64,000 nt of DNA, from positions 186,001-250,000 of the forward strand of contig NZ_AJPR01000011.1 of NCBI RefSeq assembly GCF_000266865.1, given 5' to 3'. This DNA comes from Mycoplasmopsis agalactiae 14628 (GTDB lineage Bacteria > Bacillota_I > Bacilli_A > Mycoplasmatales > Metamycoplasmataceae). Of this stretch, positions 11,454 through 22,740 are shown piece after piece (the first letter of the stretch is position 1; every line of letters starts with the position of its first letter). The notes below the pieces were generated by a model. The model saw nothing but the letters and a program-made list of their open reading frames with translations. It did no database searches and was not told where the DNA came from. The position numbers and the translations under genes were made by a program.

Positions 11454-13082
11454 ATGAACAAAACTTTATCAGTTTCTGAATCTAAAATTGCATTAATATC
11501 ACTACTAGTTTTTTTAATCATTTGTGCAGTGATCATTTTTATTATTACTTTCTTTTTAATTAGAAATAACAAAGTTAAAAAAATTAAGAGACAGGCCAAT
11601 GAAATATATAAATTTGTTAGTTCAAAAACAACTAATGGTTCTATGACAATTTCCAGATTCAAAAGCATATCGCAATCTCAAGGCGATTACAAAAAAGATC
11701 TTAGCGAACTAATTAATATTAATGAAGAAATAAGAGCTATTTATAAGCCATTATTTACTTTATGTAACAAGATTAAAAATGATAAAAACAAGAAATATAA
11801 TATTTTAAAAACTGAATCACTTAAGCTTAATAATTTATTCGATGAATATAAGGAATTATGAACTAAATTTAGTAAAAAATCTGAAACCTTAAACATACAT
11901 TGAGGCATAGTCGATTCAATAAGCTCTAAGCTCTCAACAATTCTTTTGGAGCTAGAGAACTATATTAACAAAAATAAAAATAATCTTAGTCATACATACG
12001 ATATATTGGTTCATGAATTAGATGAATTACAAAAAAATAATTTTGCTTTTGAAGATAAAAAGCTAAACAATGAAATAACAAATGTTTCAGCCGAAATTAA
12101 TGAATACGAAAAAAGAGTTTATTCATTTTGCAAAAAAGTTGATGTGCTAGTGAAATTAGAAAATGCTATTTTTTCTGCATTACCACAAATGTTTAGTAAC
12201 AAAAATTTTGATTCTAAATTCAACAATGAAATAATGCAATTAAAAAATAACTTGCAAAGATTGCAACATAATTTTACTTCCATGCCATATCAAGAATTAC
12301 TAAAAGAAACTAAGTTAATTTACCTTAGATACTTTACCTTACTTAAAGAAAACAAAAATAACAGTGAGTTTAAAAACTTTATCAAAAGCAAATTTAAGAC
12401 TCTAGAAGATGAAATTCAAAAAATTAACTCTTTAGTTAATTCATTTATTCATGAAATTGATCAAGACGATTTTTACAAAAGTATTATAAAACAGGATTAT
12501 ATGTCAACTATTATCTTCTGAGAAAATCTAGTTAAAGACTTTGAAATTCTTAAAGAAAAAGCCTACAAAGGCATAGAAATAGGCTTATTAGAATTACAAA
12601 CATTCTTAGAGCAATATTGCTCACTGCTTCAGTCTTTTAATTCTATAATTTACCAATATGACTATTTTACAGCTAAAAAAGTATATGACAAGCTTTATTT
12701 GGAAATCAACAATCAATGATGTTTAAAAGTTTTAAACCATAGAGACGTTTTAGAAAAGCTATCTGAAAATGATGAGCTATTTAGGCAATTAATCATATTA
12801 AACAAAGAAATCAACAACGATTTTAGTACTAAAAATTATATTGATTTAGGTTCAGAGCTATGAACTAAGTGAACTGAATTATTAATTAAACTTTATAAAA
12901 AAGTTTATACACAATATATTTATAAAGCTATGATTGATGCTTTAACGAAGAAATTAGCACAAAAAAACATAAACAATAGTCCTGAAATGGAAGAGTACAT
13001 GTTATATGTTGATAGAAATATAGTTTCATTAAGATTTAAAGAAGCTTTTGAATTTTTAGCTGCAGCTTCAAAAGGAAAATAA
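11454..13082 (+). CDS. ezrA: EzrA-like septation ring regulator
   Basis: The 542-residue protein has a short exposed N-terminus, one transmembrane helix at about residues 12-38 and a long alpha-helical, K/E/N-rich cytoplasmic region, matching EzrA in length (about 560) and topology. EzrA is a membrane-anchored, spectrin-like regulator of FtsZ ring assembly in Firmicutes. In Bacillus subtilis ezrA lies close to thiI; here thiI follows after one base, which supports the call. Sequence similarity alone would be weak, so the assignment is mainly architecture plus gene order. The message looks almost leaderless. A one-mismatch CTATAAAACAG copy occurs at 12484-12494. Confidence 0.7.
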
Positions 13083-13083
13083 T

Positions 13084-14220
13084 ATGTATGAAAAAATTTT
13101 AATAAGATATGGTGAGTTAACACTTAAGGGAAAAAACAGAGACTCATTCATAACTCAATTAGCAAGAAACATTAAACTAATAACTGGTGAATATCCAGAA
13201 ACTAAATATGATCGTATGTTTTTAACATACTCTGAATCTAACTTAGAAAAATTACAATATGTTTTCGGAATAACTAGCTACAGCCCAGTAATTTTTTGTG
13301 AAAATGACTTAGAAAAAATTACTAATAGTGCTATAAAACTGGTGAATCAGTACGATAAGACATTTAAGATATCAGCTAGAAGAAACAACAAAAAATTTGA
13401 ATTGACTAGCGCGGAGATTAACCAAAAAGTTGGCGCTTCTGTATTAAAATACTACCCTTTAATTAAGGTAGATGTTCATAATCCTGAGTGCAATATTAAC
13501 ATTGAAGTGCGTTCAGATAAAACATATTTATTTAGCAAAAGTTATGAAGCATTAGGCGGTCTTCCTGTCGGAATTAGTGGCTCTACACTACACTTAATGT
13601 CAGGCGGAATTGATAGTCCTGTTGCTGCTTTTAATCTTATGAAAAGAGGACTAAAAGTAAGCTTTCTCTCTTTTATTTCGCCGCCACAAACCGATGAAAA
13701 AACAATTGTCAAAATAAAAGATTTAGTCTCTGTGTTATCTAAATATCAAGGCAAAAGCCACCTTTATTTAGCTAACTATTCTAAGCTAATGAACTACATT
13801 TCTTTTACATCTAATGAATCCTACAGAATCAACTTAATGCGACGTAGTTTTTATAGAATTGCTTCAAAATTTGCTAAGAGCAAAAATATCATGGTTTTAT
13901 CAAATGGTGAAAATTTAGGACAAGTAGCTAGTCAAACAATTGAAAGCTTATCAACAATTGCAAGTGCTAGTGATTTATTAATTTTAAGGCCGCTTATTGC
14001 TAATGATAAAGTTGAAACAATTAATATTGCAAAGCATATTAAAACCTATGATATTTCAATTGAAAAAGCTAAAGAAACATGTGAGCTATTTGCACCTAAA
14101 AACCCTGTGACTAAGCCAAATTTGGCAACAGCATTAAGACTAGAAGAAGAATTAACACAGCTAAAAGACCTTGAAGAAGAACTTTTATCAAATCAAATAG
14201 AGCACTACGCAATTGAATAA
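13084..14220 (+). CDS. thiI: tRNA 4-thiouridine synthetase ThiI
   Basis: The 378-residue protein begins with the ferredoxin-like/THUMP part (EKILIRYGELTLKGKNRDSF) and continues into a PP-loop ATP pyrophosphatase domain with SGGIDSPVAAF near residue 172. It makes 4-thiouridine at position 8 of tRNA. It lacks the C-terminal rhodanese domain of the E. coli protein, as Firmicute ThiI does. The start lies one base after the ezrA-like stop, so the two are probably co-transcribed and translationally coupled. A strong hairpin terminator begins directly after the stop. Confidence 0.95.
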   Translation: MYEKILIRYGELTLKGKNRDSFITQLARNIKLITGEYPETKYDRMFLTYSESNLEKLQYVFGITSYSPVIFCENDLEKITNSAIKLVNQYDKTFKISARRNNKKFELTSAEINQKVGASVLKYYPLIKVDVHNPECNINIEVRSDKTYLFSKSYEALGGLPVGISGSTLHLMSGGIDSPVAAFNLMKRGLKVSFLSFISPPQTDEKTIVKIKDLVSVLSKYQGKSHLYLANYSKLMNYISFTSNESYRINLMRRSFYRIASKFAKSKNIMVLSNGENLGQVASQTIESLSTIASASDLLILRPLIANDKVETINIAKHIKTYDISIEKAKETCELFAPKNPVTKPNLATALRLEEELTQLKDLEEELLSNQIEHYAIE

Positions 14221-14253
14221 AAAAACAGGCTAAATATTTACAGCCTGTTTTTT
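14221..14253 (+). terminator. Terminator after thiI
   Basis: AAAAACAGGCT (14221-14231) pairs with AGCCTGTTTTT (14242-14252). It can also serve the convergent small gene on the minus strand. Confidence 0.9.
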
Positions 14254-14267
14254 GCTTTATTAAATCA

Positions 14268-14546
14268 TTAAGAATTAAGAATTTTGTAAACAACAATTGC
14301 AATTGTTCCTACAATCAAAAGGAACAACGCCAACACTAACAAGGAAGAAACAATAATTTTCTTCTTGTTTTCTACATATTTAGATCTTGTATATTCATCT
14401 AAATTTTGGACAGCATCTTGTACAAGAGTATCTCTATCGGTTTCATTAAGCTTACTTATTTCTTCGGTAGATAAAATCTTTATATCCTTAATTTCTTCAA
14501 AGGTAGTAAAGCGAGATTTTTCTTGTTCATTATCTAAATTGCTCAT
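14268..14546 (-). CDS. Small tail-anchored membrane protein, unknown
   Basis: The 92-residue product has an acidic soluble N-terminal part of about 60 residues and one transmembrane segment at about residues 67-88 (IIVSSLLVLALFLLIVGTIAI), then a short tail, so it looks tail-anchored. I do not recognise the family. There is no ribosome site; a TGTAAAAT -10-like sequence ends six bases before the ATG at 14546, so the message is probably leaderless. The gene is convergent with thiI, and the larger lipoprotein gene lies upstream on the same strand. Real coding is supported by its composition and a start-proximal promoter. Confidence 0.7.
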   Translation of the reverse strand: MSNLDNEQEKSRFTTFEEIKDIKILSTEEISKLNETDRDTLVQDAVQNLDEYTRSKYVENKKKIIVSSLLVLALFLLIVGTIAIVVYKILNS

Positions 14547-14587
14547 AAGCTAATTTTACATTAATCACGGAAAATAGTGCTTGTAAA

Positions 14588-16064
14588 TTATTTGGTTTTA
14601 GTTGGTTTGAATGTTGGTAGTTTATCTTGCATATTGTATATTTTTGATCCATTTGCAAAGTTATTGTGCTCAACTCCATCTTGGAATTCTCATTTTTTTA
14701 ATGAATGCGAGAAACTCCCTGCTCTTGTGAACATGCCAGATACATTTTTTACATTTTTAATATTTCAATCTGATATGTCTCTGTTAAAACTATTAGCATT
14801 CTGAAACATGCCTCTCATATCAATGACCTTATCAGTTTTTCACTTTGTTATGTCGCCATTAAATATTGGGGTATCAGCAAATGCATTAGACATATCTGTG
14901 ATGTTGTCTGTTTTTCAGTTCAGAGGTTGATTAAATTTATCTGCCCCTCTGAACATTGATTTAATGTCATTAACAGATATGGTGTTTCAATTTGAAATAT
15001 TTGAATCATTAAATTCTTTTGCTAAGTAAAACATGTATTGCATATTCTTAACTTTAGGATTGACTAATTTAAAAATTGGTTTGTTAAACTTAGAGGCTTT
15101 TTGAAACATTTTTTCCATTGTGGTCACATTATCAACATTTCATGAAGAGATATCTTGATTAAACACCTTTGCCCCATCAAACATAAATGACATATCTGTT
15201 ACATTTTGAGTGTTTCAGCTTGATATATTTCCATCAAATACCTCTGCTTCTTGAAACATTTTTTTCATATTTGTAACATTAGAAGTGTTTCACTTACTTA
15301 AGTCTTTATTAAATTTCTTAGCACCTGAAAACAGAAAATCCATTGATTTTACTTTGTCAGTCTTTCAGTTAGATATATCAGTATTAAAGTTAACTGCTCC
15401 AAAAAATGTTTTACTCATATTTTCTATGTTTGAAGTATCTCACTTATCCAAACCTTGGATTGTACCACTTCAATTACGATCAAATGCGCTTTCTAAGCTT
15501 ATTACTTCTTCAGGCAAGATTTCTGGAACTTTTTTAACATTTCTACTAAATTGCTCAATTTTGCCATGCTTATCATATCCAATTTCAAGAACTTCTGTTT
15601 TATCTGCACTATAAACATGTTTTTTGGGAGTTACTTCAGTAAGCTTGTTGATTGAAATTTCAAGTTTCCCATCAATTAATTCAGAATCAGAATTTGAAGC
15701 AATAACAATCTTTCCTTCTCTATTTAGTAAAGCTCTTTTTTCTAATTTAAATTCAAAATCACTTTCAGTAATGTTTTCTAAACCTGCTTGTTTTTTAAGA
15801 GCTTCCAAGACATCATTTTTACTTGTATTATTAGTTGAAGTTATATCTAATTTTAGTTTTGATATATCAGTTTTTATAATCTTTGGTGCGCTGTTTTGTT
15901 CGCCCTGATCGCTAGGCATATCTAATGGGGTATCAGTTGGCATATCAGCTGGCTTATCCATTGGTTTTTCACTATTTTTATTACATGAAGCAGCAATTAA
16001 AGGAAGAGAACTAGCAAACAGAGCCCCCCCCCCCCCTAATTAGTATTAATTTTTTCTTATTCAT
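14588..16064 (-). CDS. DUF285/BspA-repeat lipoprotein, frameshifted at a poly-G tract (OFF)
   Basis: The body frame (stop at 14588-14590) encodes about ten tandem units of about 25 residues with a period near 75 bases. The pattern is SSWN plus V/T-x-N-M-x-x-M-F, the DUF285 repeat of BspA-like surface proteins common in mycoplasmas. The N-terminal part reads PLIAASCNKN, a good lipobox. The only good start, ATG at 16064 after AAAGGAAAT, is in another frame: reading MNKKKLILIR it enters a run of 13 G (16024-16036, C on the plus strand) and meets TAG soon after. A tract of 12 or 15 would join the two. So this is most likely a phase-variable surface lipoprotein captured OFF; a homopolymer sequencing error is the alternative. 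Confidence 0.85.
16024..16036 (-). repeat. G13 phase-variation tract
   Basis: Thirteen consecutive G in the gene sense lie between start-frame residues LILI and body-frame residues ALFASS. Start and body frames differ by one base. Loss of one base or gain of two restores the full lipoprotein. Confidence 0.8.
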
Positions 16065-16140
16065 TTTATTATTTCCTTTAATTATTTTGTGTTTAAAAAA
16101 ATTTCTTCTTAATATATCAAAAAGGATTTTTAAAACAGTG

Positions 16141-16160
16141 CCACTTTTTTAAAAAAGTGG
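16141..16160. repeat. 20-bp perfect palindrome
   Basis: CCACTTTTTTAAAAAAGTGG lies between the lipoprotein start and the tmRNA terminator. It may be part of the promoter region of the lipoprotein gene or a second terminator for tmRNA. Confidence 0.5.
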
Positions 16161-16172
16161 AAAAAAGTATGA

Positions 16173-16197
16173 AAAAACAGCAAAAAATGCTGTTTTT
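16173..16197 (-). terminator. Terminator of tmRNA
   Basis: AAAAACAGC / GCTGTTTTT stem with a seven-base loop; on the minus strand it is followed by a T run. It lies 19 bases beyond the tmRNA 3' end. Confidence 0.85.
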
Positions 16198-16215
16198 GGT
16201 GCAATTGATTGCAAA

Positions 16216-16610
16216 TGGTGGAGATGTCGGGAGTCGAACCCGAGTCCACACACCAAGAATATATAACAACTTTTCATAGTTTAGTTTATTTTTAGCGATA
16301 CTAAATTAAGAAAACAAACAAACTTAATTTAGTATTGTGTCTAAAATTTCATTTTACCTACAGACACATTAGATAAAACTAGTCCAGTAAACCGATTTAT
16401 GCAAATTGGACGCTTTGCATAAACCACTTGCTGCTAATTCTTAAGCAAAAGCAAGGTTTGAGTTTGCATTTGCAATTGCAAATGCTGGAAGTTCAACACG
16501 AACTTCTTCTGACTTTTTATCGTTTGCACGTATTAAGCCTAGTTGCCTTTAGGTTTGCAAGACCACTAATTGTTATAAAACCCAATGCATGTCGAAGCCA
16601 TTACATCCCC
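16216..16610 (-). ncRNA. ssrA: Transfer-messenger RNA (tmRNA)
   Basis: On the minus strand the RNA begins GGGGATGTAATGGCTTCGAC and ends in a T-arm, GTTCGACTCCC, and ACATCTCCACCA, so the acceptor stem pairs and CCA is encoded. Length is about 395 bases. The tag reading frame runs from the resume codon GCA at 16527 to a TAA at 16441-16443: 28 residues starting ANDKKSEEV and ending LAFA. tmRNA with SmpB rescues stalled ribosomes and marks the incomplete protein for proteolysis. The tag is long compared with the 10-11 residues of E. coli, as in other mycoplasmas, and ends in the hydrophobic AFA type signal recognised by Lon/FtsH-type proteases. Called with high confidence. Confidence 0.96.
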
Positions 16611-16701
16611 ATATGTTAGGTTATAATTGTATTATATATTTTAATGAATTATCTATTCAACTTTAAATAAATAAATCATTAAAGAAGGTTAGGCACATAT
16701 T

Positions 16702-19134
16702 ATGAAGATTGAAAATAAGAGAGTCAATACTGCATTAAATTTTGACAACTGCTTCATTAGCAATAGTCAATATAAAAATAATGTTGATCTTAAAAAAATT
16801 AAAATCTTTAACAATGAAAGATTAGTTTTTTTAGTTAATGATGATTCTAAAACCTTTTTTGATGGAAATTTTTGAAAAATATTAAATGATAATCCTAACC
16901 AAATGGTTTCATGTTTTTTGCCTAATGTAAAGTCTAATTATTCATATAAATATGTAAGAGGCAAGAAAGCTTTATCAGGCGTTAATTACTTTAGCATATC
17001 AAAAGCTTTAGCAGCTTTTACTAACATTCCTTCATTTTTAAAGTTTGTTACTTTATCAAAAAAGCAATATGTAAGTGATAGCATTCTTGATTTAATTATT
17101 AAAACATTAAAGAAATATGAATATATAGTAAAAGGCAATATTTTTGACTTATTTAAGTCTAAAATAGGCTTATTTTACTCAGCATTAGTTGAAATTGAAA
17201 GGTGGCAAAACTATTACATTGACTTAATTAAAAAGGCGCTGAAAGCAAAAGATTATGATAGTGCCAATAAACTCTTGGAAAAGTATAGAGACGAATATGA
17301 AAAAGGTATTTTCGAGATACTAAGCCATGTTTCAGAAGCAGGAACAACATTTTTAGAAAAATTTATATTTTTAAGTGATGCTATTGAAAACAATGTTGAC
17401 TATCTAGGCGACAGTGAGCTTACTTTGTTGCAAAATCAGTACAACTTTATGAAAAAGCTTAGTAATCCAACTATGATTGATGTTAAAAAAGAGCTTATTA
17501 TTAGGGACAATGCTAACGGTATAAAAATATTACACAGGCTAGCAGCTGAACTAAAAGCCAATGCCAATGAAGAATTAAGATATCTATGTGATAAGTATAA
17601 TCATATGAGCAATATTGATATGCTTAAAGCTAGCAAGTATCCCAAAAATTCATTGCACTATCAATTTTTAATGCGAAAATCTTATGCTGAAAAATATATT
17701 TACAAGAGCTTGAAATCTAAAAAAAGCAAGCTCTTGTACTTGGATTCTGATGAAATACAAAAATTAATTAATAAGTTTAAAACAGAGCTCAAGATTTTTA
17801 TTGACAACAGCATCATAAATCACAGCAGTTTGCCTAAATTTGACAAGCCTTATAAAATTTATCAAGAAATTGAAGACAACTTTGACTTCAATTTAGATTT
17901 TTATATTGAATTATCAAGCAATAGAGAAAAAGATATTAAGAAAAACATTGCTAATAATTTAAAAACTATCAAAGATACAAAAGATAAATTTTATAAAGTT
18001 AAAGACAACTTTAAGTTTGATCAAATTAAGAATGACTTAAAAAACAGAATTGAACAATTAAGCGGCGAGATTGACTGAAGATTAGGAATAATTAAGAACA
18101 CTTTTAATTTAACAACAAAAAACAGCAAGAAATTCTTTATTGATGTTAAAAAGGTAGCTGATAAATTTGCCAAGATAACAGCCAATATGAAAAAGATAGG
18201 TTCAGTATGAAACTATCTTCGTTTAGGAATAGTTTATCATTCAGAAATTAAGAATGAACAATTTGCAACATTTGCCCAAAATTTAAGCAATCTTAAAAAA
18301 TTCCACTTATCGTTTGCTAGTGTTTTTAACAAAATTTTAGCACTTAAGTCAATTTTATTTGACAAGCGTTTTTTTGACAAAAAAACTATTAATAGTTTTT
18401 ACTTATTTGTCCATTTTATAGACATATTCGAAAAATCATCTATTCATATTTCCAACCTTGTTAAGTCAGCTGATAAGATATCGTATACTAACAAAATTAA
18501 GCTCTCTTTTATTAGTGAATTATTAAGTAAGCCAAGATTAGTAATAATTGAAGATGACCCAAGCATTGATGACATTAATTTAAAGCTTGAACTAATTAGA
18601 GTTATTGACGAATTATCGAAATTAAATAACAATAGTTTTATGTTTATTACTAACGATAAAAGAGTACTAAAGTCTCCTTCATTTGATTTTGCTTTCATGA
18701 TCGCAAATAATAAAGACGTTGAACACGGAAGCGCAAAAGAAATATTAGAAAGACCGTTTAACCCTATAATCAAGGCAAATTTGCAAAATAATAAGAGCGA
18801 TGAATCATTTGAAATAAATGATGATGAATTTATGTTCAGTGAAGAAATAAAAGTTGGCAAAAACCACTACATTGTTTCATCATTTAGTGAATATAAAACT
18901 TGAGTTGTGTCTGAAAATGAAGGTGCAAATAATCAAGATGAAGAGACGCTAGAGTTTAATATAAATGAACTAGATTCAGCATTTTTAGATCTTGAAAATA
19001 TCATTGTTGATATAAAACGAGATGAAAGCGAAATTCAAAATAATTCAACTGGAAAACTTTATGAACAGTACAAAAGATATTTAGAGCTTAAAAGCAGCAC
19101 AAGCGAAACTTTGCTAACAAAAAGAAAAAAATAA
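16702..19134 (+). CDS. Degenerate ABC-ATPase-like protein with long helical insert
   Basis: The 810-residue protein has no membrane segment. Its last third reads like an ABC ATPase whose motifs have eroded: a pseudo-signature region SYTNKIKLSFISELLSKP, a pseudo-Walker B RLVIIEDDPS, a region MFITNDKRV where the H-loop histidine is replaced by asparagine, and HGSAKEILERPFNP, close to the linker after the ATPase core in OppD/OppF proteins. Near the N-terminus LVFLVNDDSKTFF stands where Walker A should be. The middle (about residues 130-570) is a long K/N-rich helical region. It may be a non-catalytic relative of mycoplasma OppF. No opp genes are adjacent; tmRNA diverges upstream and valS follows. 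The gene looks intact, so the lost motifs are not simple decay. Exact function unknown. Confidence 0.65.
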
Positions 19135-19218
19135 CAAAATTACCACTTTTTTGGCTATATTTTTCACTTTTTATAATTTTGTCAAATCTAAACATATATA
19201 TAATGAAAGCAATTATGG

Positions 19219-19224
19219 TATAAT
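19219..19224 (+). promoter_or_regulatory. -10 box of valS
   Basis: GGTATAATTG lies about 65 bases before the valS ATG; no T-box-like leader fits into the short interval. Confidence 0.5.
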
Positions 19225-19288
19225 TGTTTTTGTTTTCTATATGAAAATTAGAGCCAATTTCCTGCAATAATTTCTTAAGGAGTTATCT

Positions 19289-21778
19289 ATGGATGTAATT
19301 GATAAATCATATACTCCTTCAAAGTTTGAAAAAGCTATATCAAAAAAGTGAGTAGATAAAAAGTTTTTTAGTCAGCATGATTTGACTAAAAAACCTTTTT
19401 CATTACTCTTGCCGCCACCAAATGTAACTGGAGCTCTTCACATTGGGCATGCATTAGACCAGTATATTCAAGACACTATTTTAAGATTTAAAAAACTAGA
19501 AGGTTATGACACATTTTATATAGCTGGAATGGATCATGCTGGTATTGCTACTCAAAGCAAAGTTGAAAGAATTTTGATGGAAACTGAAGGTGTCAATAAA
19601 CATACTTTAGGCAGAGAAAAGTTCCTTGACAGAATTTGAGAGTGAAAAGAAGAGTATGCTAATAAGTTCAGACAGCAATGACAACTTTTAGGCATTGGAC
19701 TTGATTTTGAAAGAGAGCGTTTTACCTTAGATAAATTGTCCAATGATGCTGTAAATAAGGTATTTATAGAACTTTATAACAAGGGATTAATTTATAAAGA
19801 TACTAAAGCAGTCAATTGAGATCCCGTTTTAAAAACAGCATTATCTAACATTGAAGTTATTAATAAGCCTACTGAACAAATTATGTACTACATTAAGTAC
19901 AAAATTAAAAACAGCAATGATTTTGTAACTATAGCAACTGTTAGACTAGAAACCTTGCTTAGTGATGTTGCAGTTGTTTTTAACCCTAGTGATGAGCGCT
20001 ATAAGCATTTAGAAAATCAGTATGTAATTCATCCATTAACTAATGAAGAAATTGTAATTATTAAAGATGAGTATGTTGATAAAAAATTCGCTTCAGGTTT
20101 AATGAAATTATCTGCACATGCTGAAGCAGACATTGATATTATCAAAAAACATAACTTGCTAATAAAAGAGACAATCAATAAAGATGGCAAAATTGACTAC
20201 CCAAACAGCCAATTCCATAATTTAACTCGAGAACAAGCCAGAGAGCAAATAGCTAAATATTTAAAAGATAACAATTTAATTGTCAAAGAAGAAAAAACAG
20301 TTTCTAATGTTGGCTATTCTGAGCGAAGCAATGCACCAGTTGAAATATTAGTTATGCCACAGTGATTTGTTAAAATGGATGCTTTAGCTAAAAAAGTCAC
20401 TGAACACCTAAAATCAGATGACCAAGTCAAGTTTTATCCTAAGCGTTTTATTAAAACTGTTAATAACTGACTTAAAAATATTCATGACTGAACCATAAGT
20501 AGGCAATTATGATGAGGCCACAGAATTCCTGCTTGGTATAAAAATAACGAAATAAAAGTTCAAGTTGATTCACCTGGAGAAGGATGAATTCAAGATTCTG
20601 ATGTGCTTGATACTTGATTTAGCAGTGGTATAGCTCCGTTTTCATTTTTAGGATGACCTGCAAGTGATGAATTACTTAAAAGATATTATCCAACAAGCTT
20701 ATTAGTTACTGGATATGACATCATTTTCTTTTGAGTAGTAAGAATGTACTTTTTTGGTTTGGAATTTACCAATAAAAAACCGTTTAAGGCTGTTTTACTG
20801 CATGGTTTGGTTCGCGATGAGCAAAATCGCAAGATGTCTAAATCGCTTAATAATGGAGTTGATCCATCTAAAATAATTGAAGAACATGGCTCAGATGCAC
20901 TAAGATTTTTCCTAGTTACAAATTCATCTCCTGGTCTTGATACAAGATTTTCACTTGAAAAAGTAAGAGTTGCTTGGGGATTATGCAACAAGTTATGAAA
21001 TATATCCCGCTATATTGAAATGCTTGATGATGATTCTAATTCTAAGCCTAGTGCAGCTGATATTTGAATCAATAATAAGCTTAAGCATTTACAAAATAAA
21101 ATTACTAAAGCAATGAATAGATATGAGCTTACAATTGCAGGCACTGAGTTATCAAACTTTATTTATAATGACTTTTCATCTTGGTATATTGAATTACTAA
21201 GAATATATCCAAACAAAAAACATGCTTTAGAAAATTTAAGAAAACTACTTATTATTACTCACCCATTTTTACCTTTTATAACAGATCATTTATACCAAAT
21301 CATCTATAAAACAGAATTATTGGACGAGTTGTTCCCTGAATTAAAATTAAGCCGCTCAGTTAAAGTTAAAGAAATTGACTTAATTATTAATGTAGTTAAA
21401 ATTTTAAGAAGATTTAGAGAAGAAAAATCAATTAGTAAAAAAGAAGTTATAAATTATTGAGTTAGCGAAAGTCTTTCAGAAGAGTCAAAAAACGCAATAA
21501 ACCGCATGACTAATGGGCTTTTAAAAGAAAATGACAACATTCTTTTTACTGATGGCAAAATAAAAGTATGAATAGAAGAAAATGAAACTCTTAAAAAAGA
21601 TCGATTAATAGACCTTAATAAAAAAATAGAGCAAGCTAAATTTGAAATTGACCGTGCTCAAAAAATGCTAAGCAATCCAAATTTTATTTCTAAAGCTCCA
21701 AAAGATAAAATAGCCTTAGAACAAGAAAAATTACAAAAGTATCAAAAACAATTGGCTGAGTATGAAAAGGAGGTGTAA
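19289..21778 (+). CDS. valS: Valyl-tRNA synthetase
   Basis: The 829-residue class I synthetase has [15 protein letters not shown] with the HIGH box near residue 50, the typical [14 protein letters not shown], the editing-domain region in the middle, and [13 protein letters not shown] near residue 515. The C-terminal coiled coil (about 770-829, rich in K, E and L) is the tRNA-binding arm of ValRS. It charges tRNA-Val. The start ATG follows TAAGGAG. An exact CTATAAAACAG is inside the gene at 21304-21314, coding YKT in sense. The stop is followed after two bases by folD, so the two are probably one operon. Confidence 0.97.
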
Positions 21779-21780
21779 TT

Positions 21781-22641
21781 GTGACAATATTAAATGGGAA
21801 AATAATTGCCGAAGAGAGAACTGTTGAATTAAAAAAAGAGTTTGAAGAAATTACCAAATTAATTGGTAGACAGCCTGTTTTGTCAATTATACAAGTTGGT
21901 GATAACCCTGCTTCTTCACTTTATATTAAAAATAAAATTAAAAAGGCTGAAGAATTAGGTGTTAAGGCAACACTTTATAAATTTGATGAAGATATTAGTC
22001 AAAATTCATTGCTTAAAAAGCTTGATGTTTTAAATGAAGAATCTGATGGCATCATTGTGCAATTACCATTGCCTGAGCATATTTCTCCTAAAGTTATAAT
22101 GAATGGTATACGTTTAGAAAAGGATGTAGATGGCTTGTGTGAAAAAAGCACATTCAATTTTTATAATGATAAATATGATGAATTAAGCTTTACACCCGCA
22201 ACAGCAGCAGCCATCATTGATTTAATTAACTACTATAAAATAGATTTAAACGGCAAAAAGGCTGCTGTCATTGGACGTAGTTATTTAGTCGGCAAGCCTA
22301 CAGCATTTTTGCTTAAAAAATTAGGTGCTCTAGTTTCAACATATAATAAAAACACCGGAATTAAAGGCGTTGAATCAGCTGATTTATTAGTTTCAGCAGC
22401 TGGCCAACCTGATTTAGTTAAAAAAGAAAACATTAAAGATGGCGCATGATTAATTGATGCTGGCACAACCATGATTGAAAGAGAGGGCAAAAGATGCTTT
22501 GTTGGCGATGCATCCTTAACTCCTGAAGAGTATCAGTTATTAGAAGGCTATACACCAATACCAGGAGGCATTGGTCCACTTACTGTTATTTGATTATTTA
22601 AAAACTTAGCTAAGGCTATTAAATATGAGTTTCAAATTTAA
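21781..22641 (+). CDS. folD: Methylenetetrahydrofolate dehydrogenase/cyclohydrolase FolD
   Basis: The 286-residue protein has the N-terminal catalytic domain with YIKNKIKKAEELG (the FolD YxxxK lysine region) and GIIVQLPLPEHI near residues 90-100. The NAD(P)-binding motif VIGRSYLVGKPTA is near residue 162 and PGGIGPLT near the end. It interconverts 5,10-methylene-, methenyl- and 10-formyl-tetrahydrofolate, supplying formyl groups for initiator tRNA. The start is GTG, preceded by the AAGGAGGTG that overlaps the valS stop, so translation is coupled to valS. Confidence 0.96.
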
Positions 22642-22740
22642 GAAATTGAATTCTAGCAATAGGTTCATTTTTTTATATAATAAAAGCATTATTTTATAGA
22701 CATAATTAATGATTATTAATTATTCCAAGGAGCATTGAAA

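Noticed and set aside
14577-15908. Plus-strand open frames opposite the DUF285 lipoprotein
   Set aside because: They are antisense shadows; the minus strand shows the clear 25-residue repeat.
16428-16619. A 63-residue plus-strand open frame
   Set aside because: It lies opposite the tmRNA gene, whose acceptor, T-arm and tag frame are all present on the minus strand.
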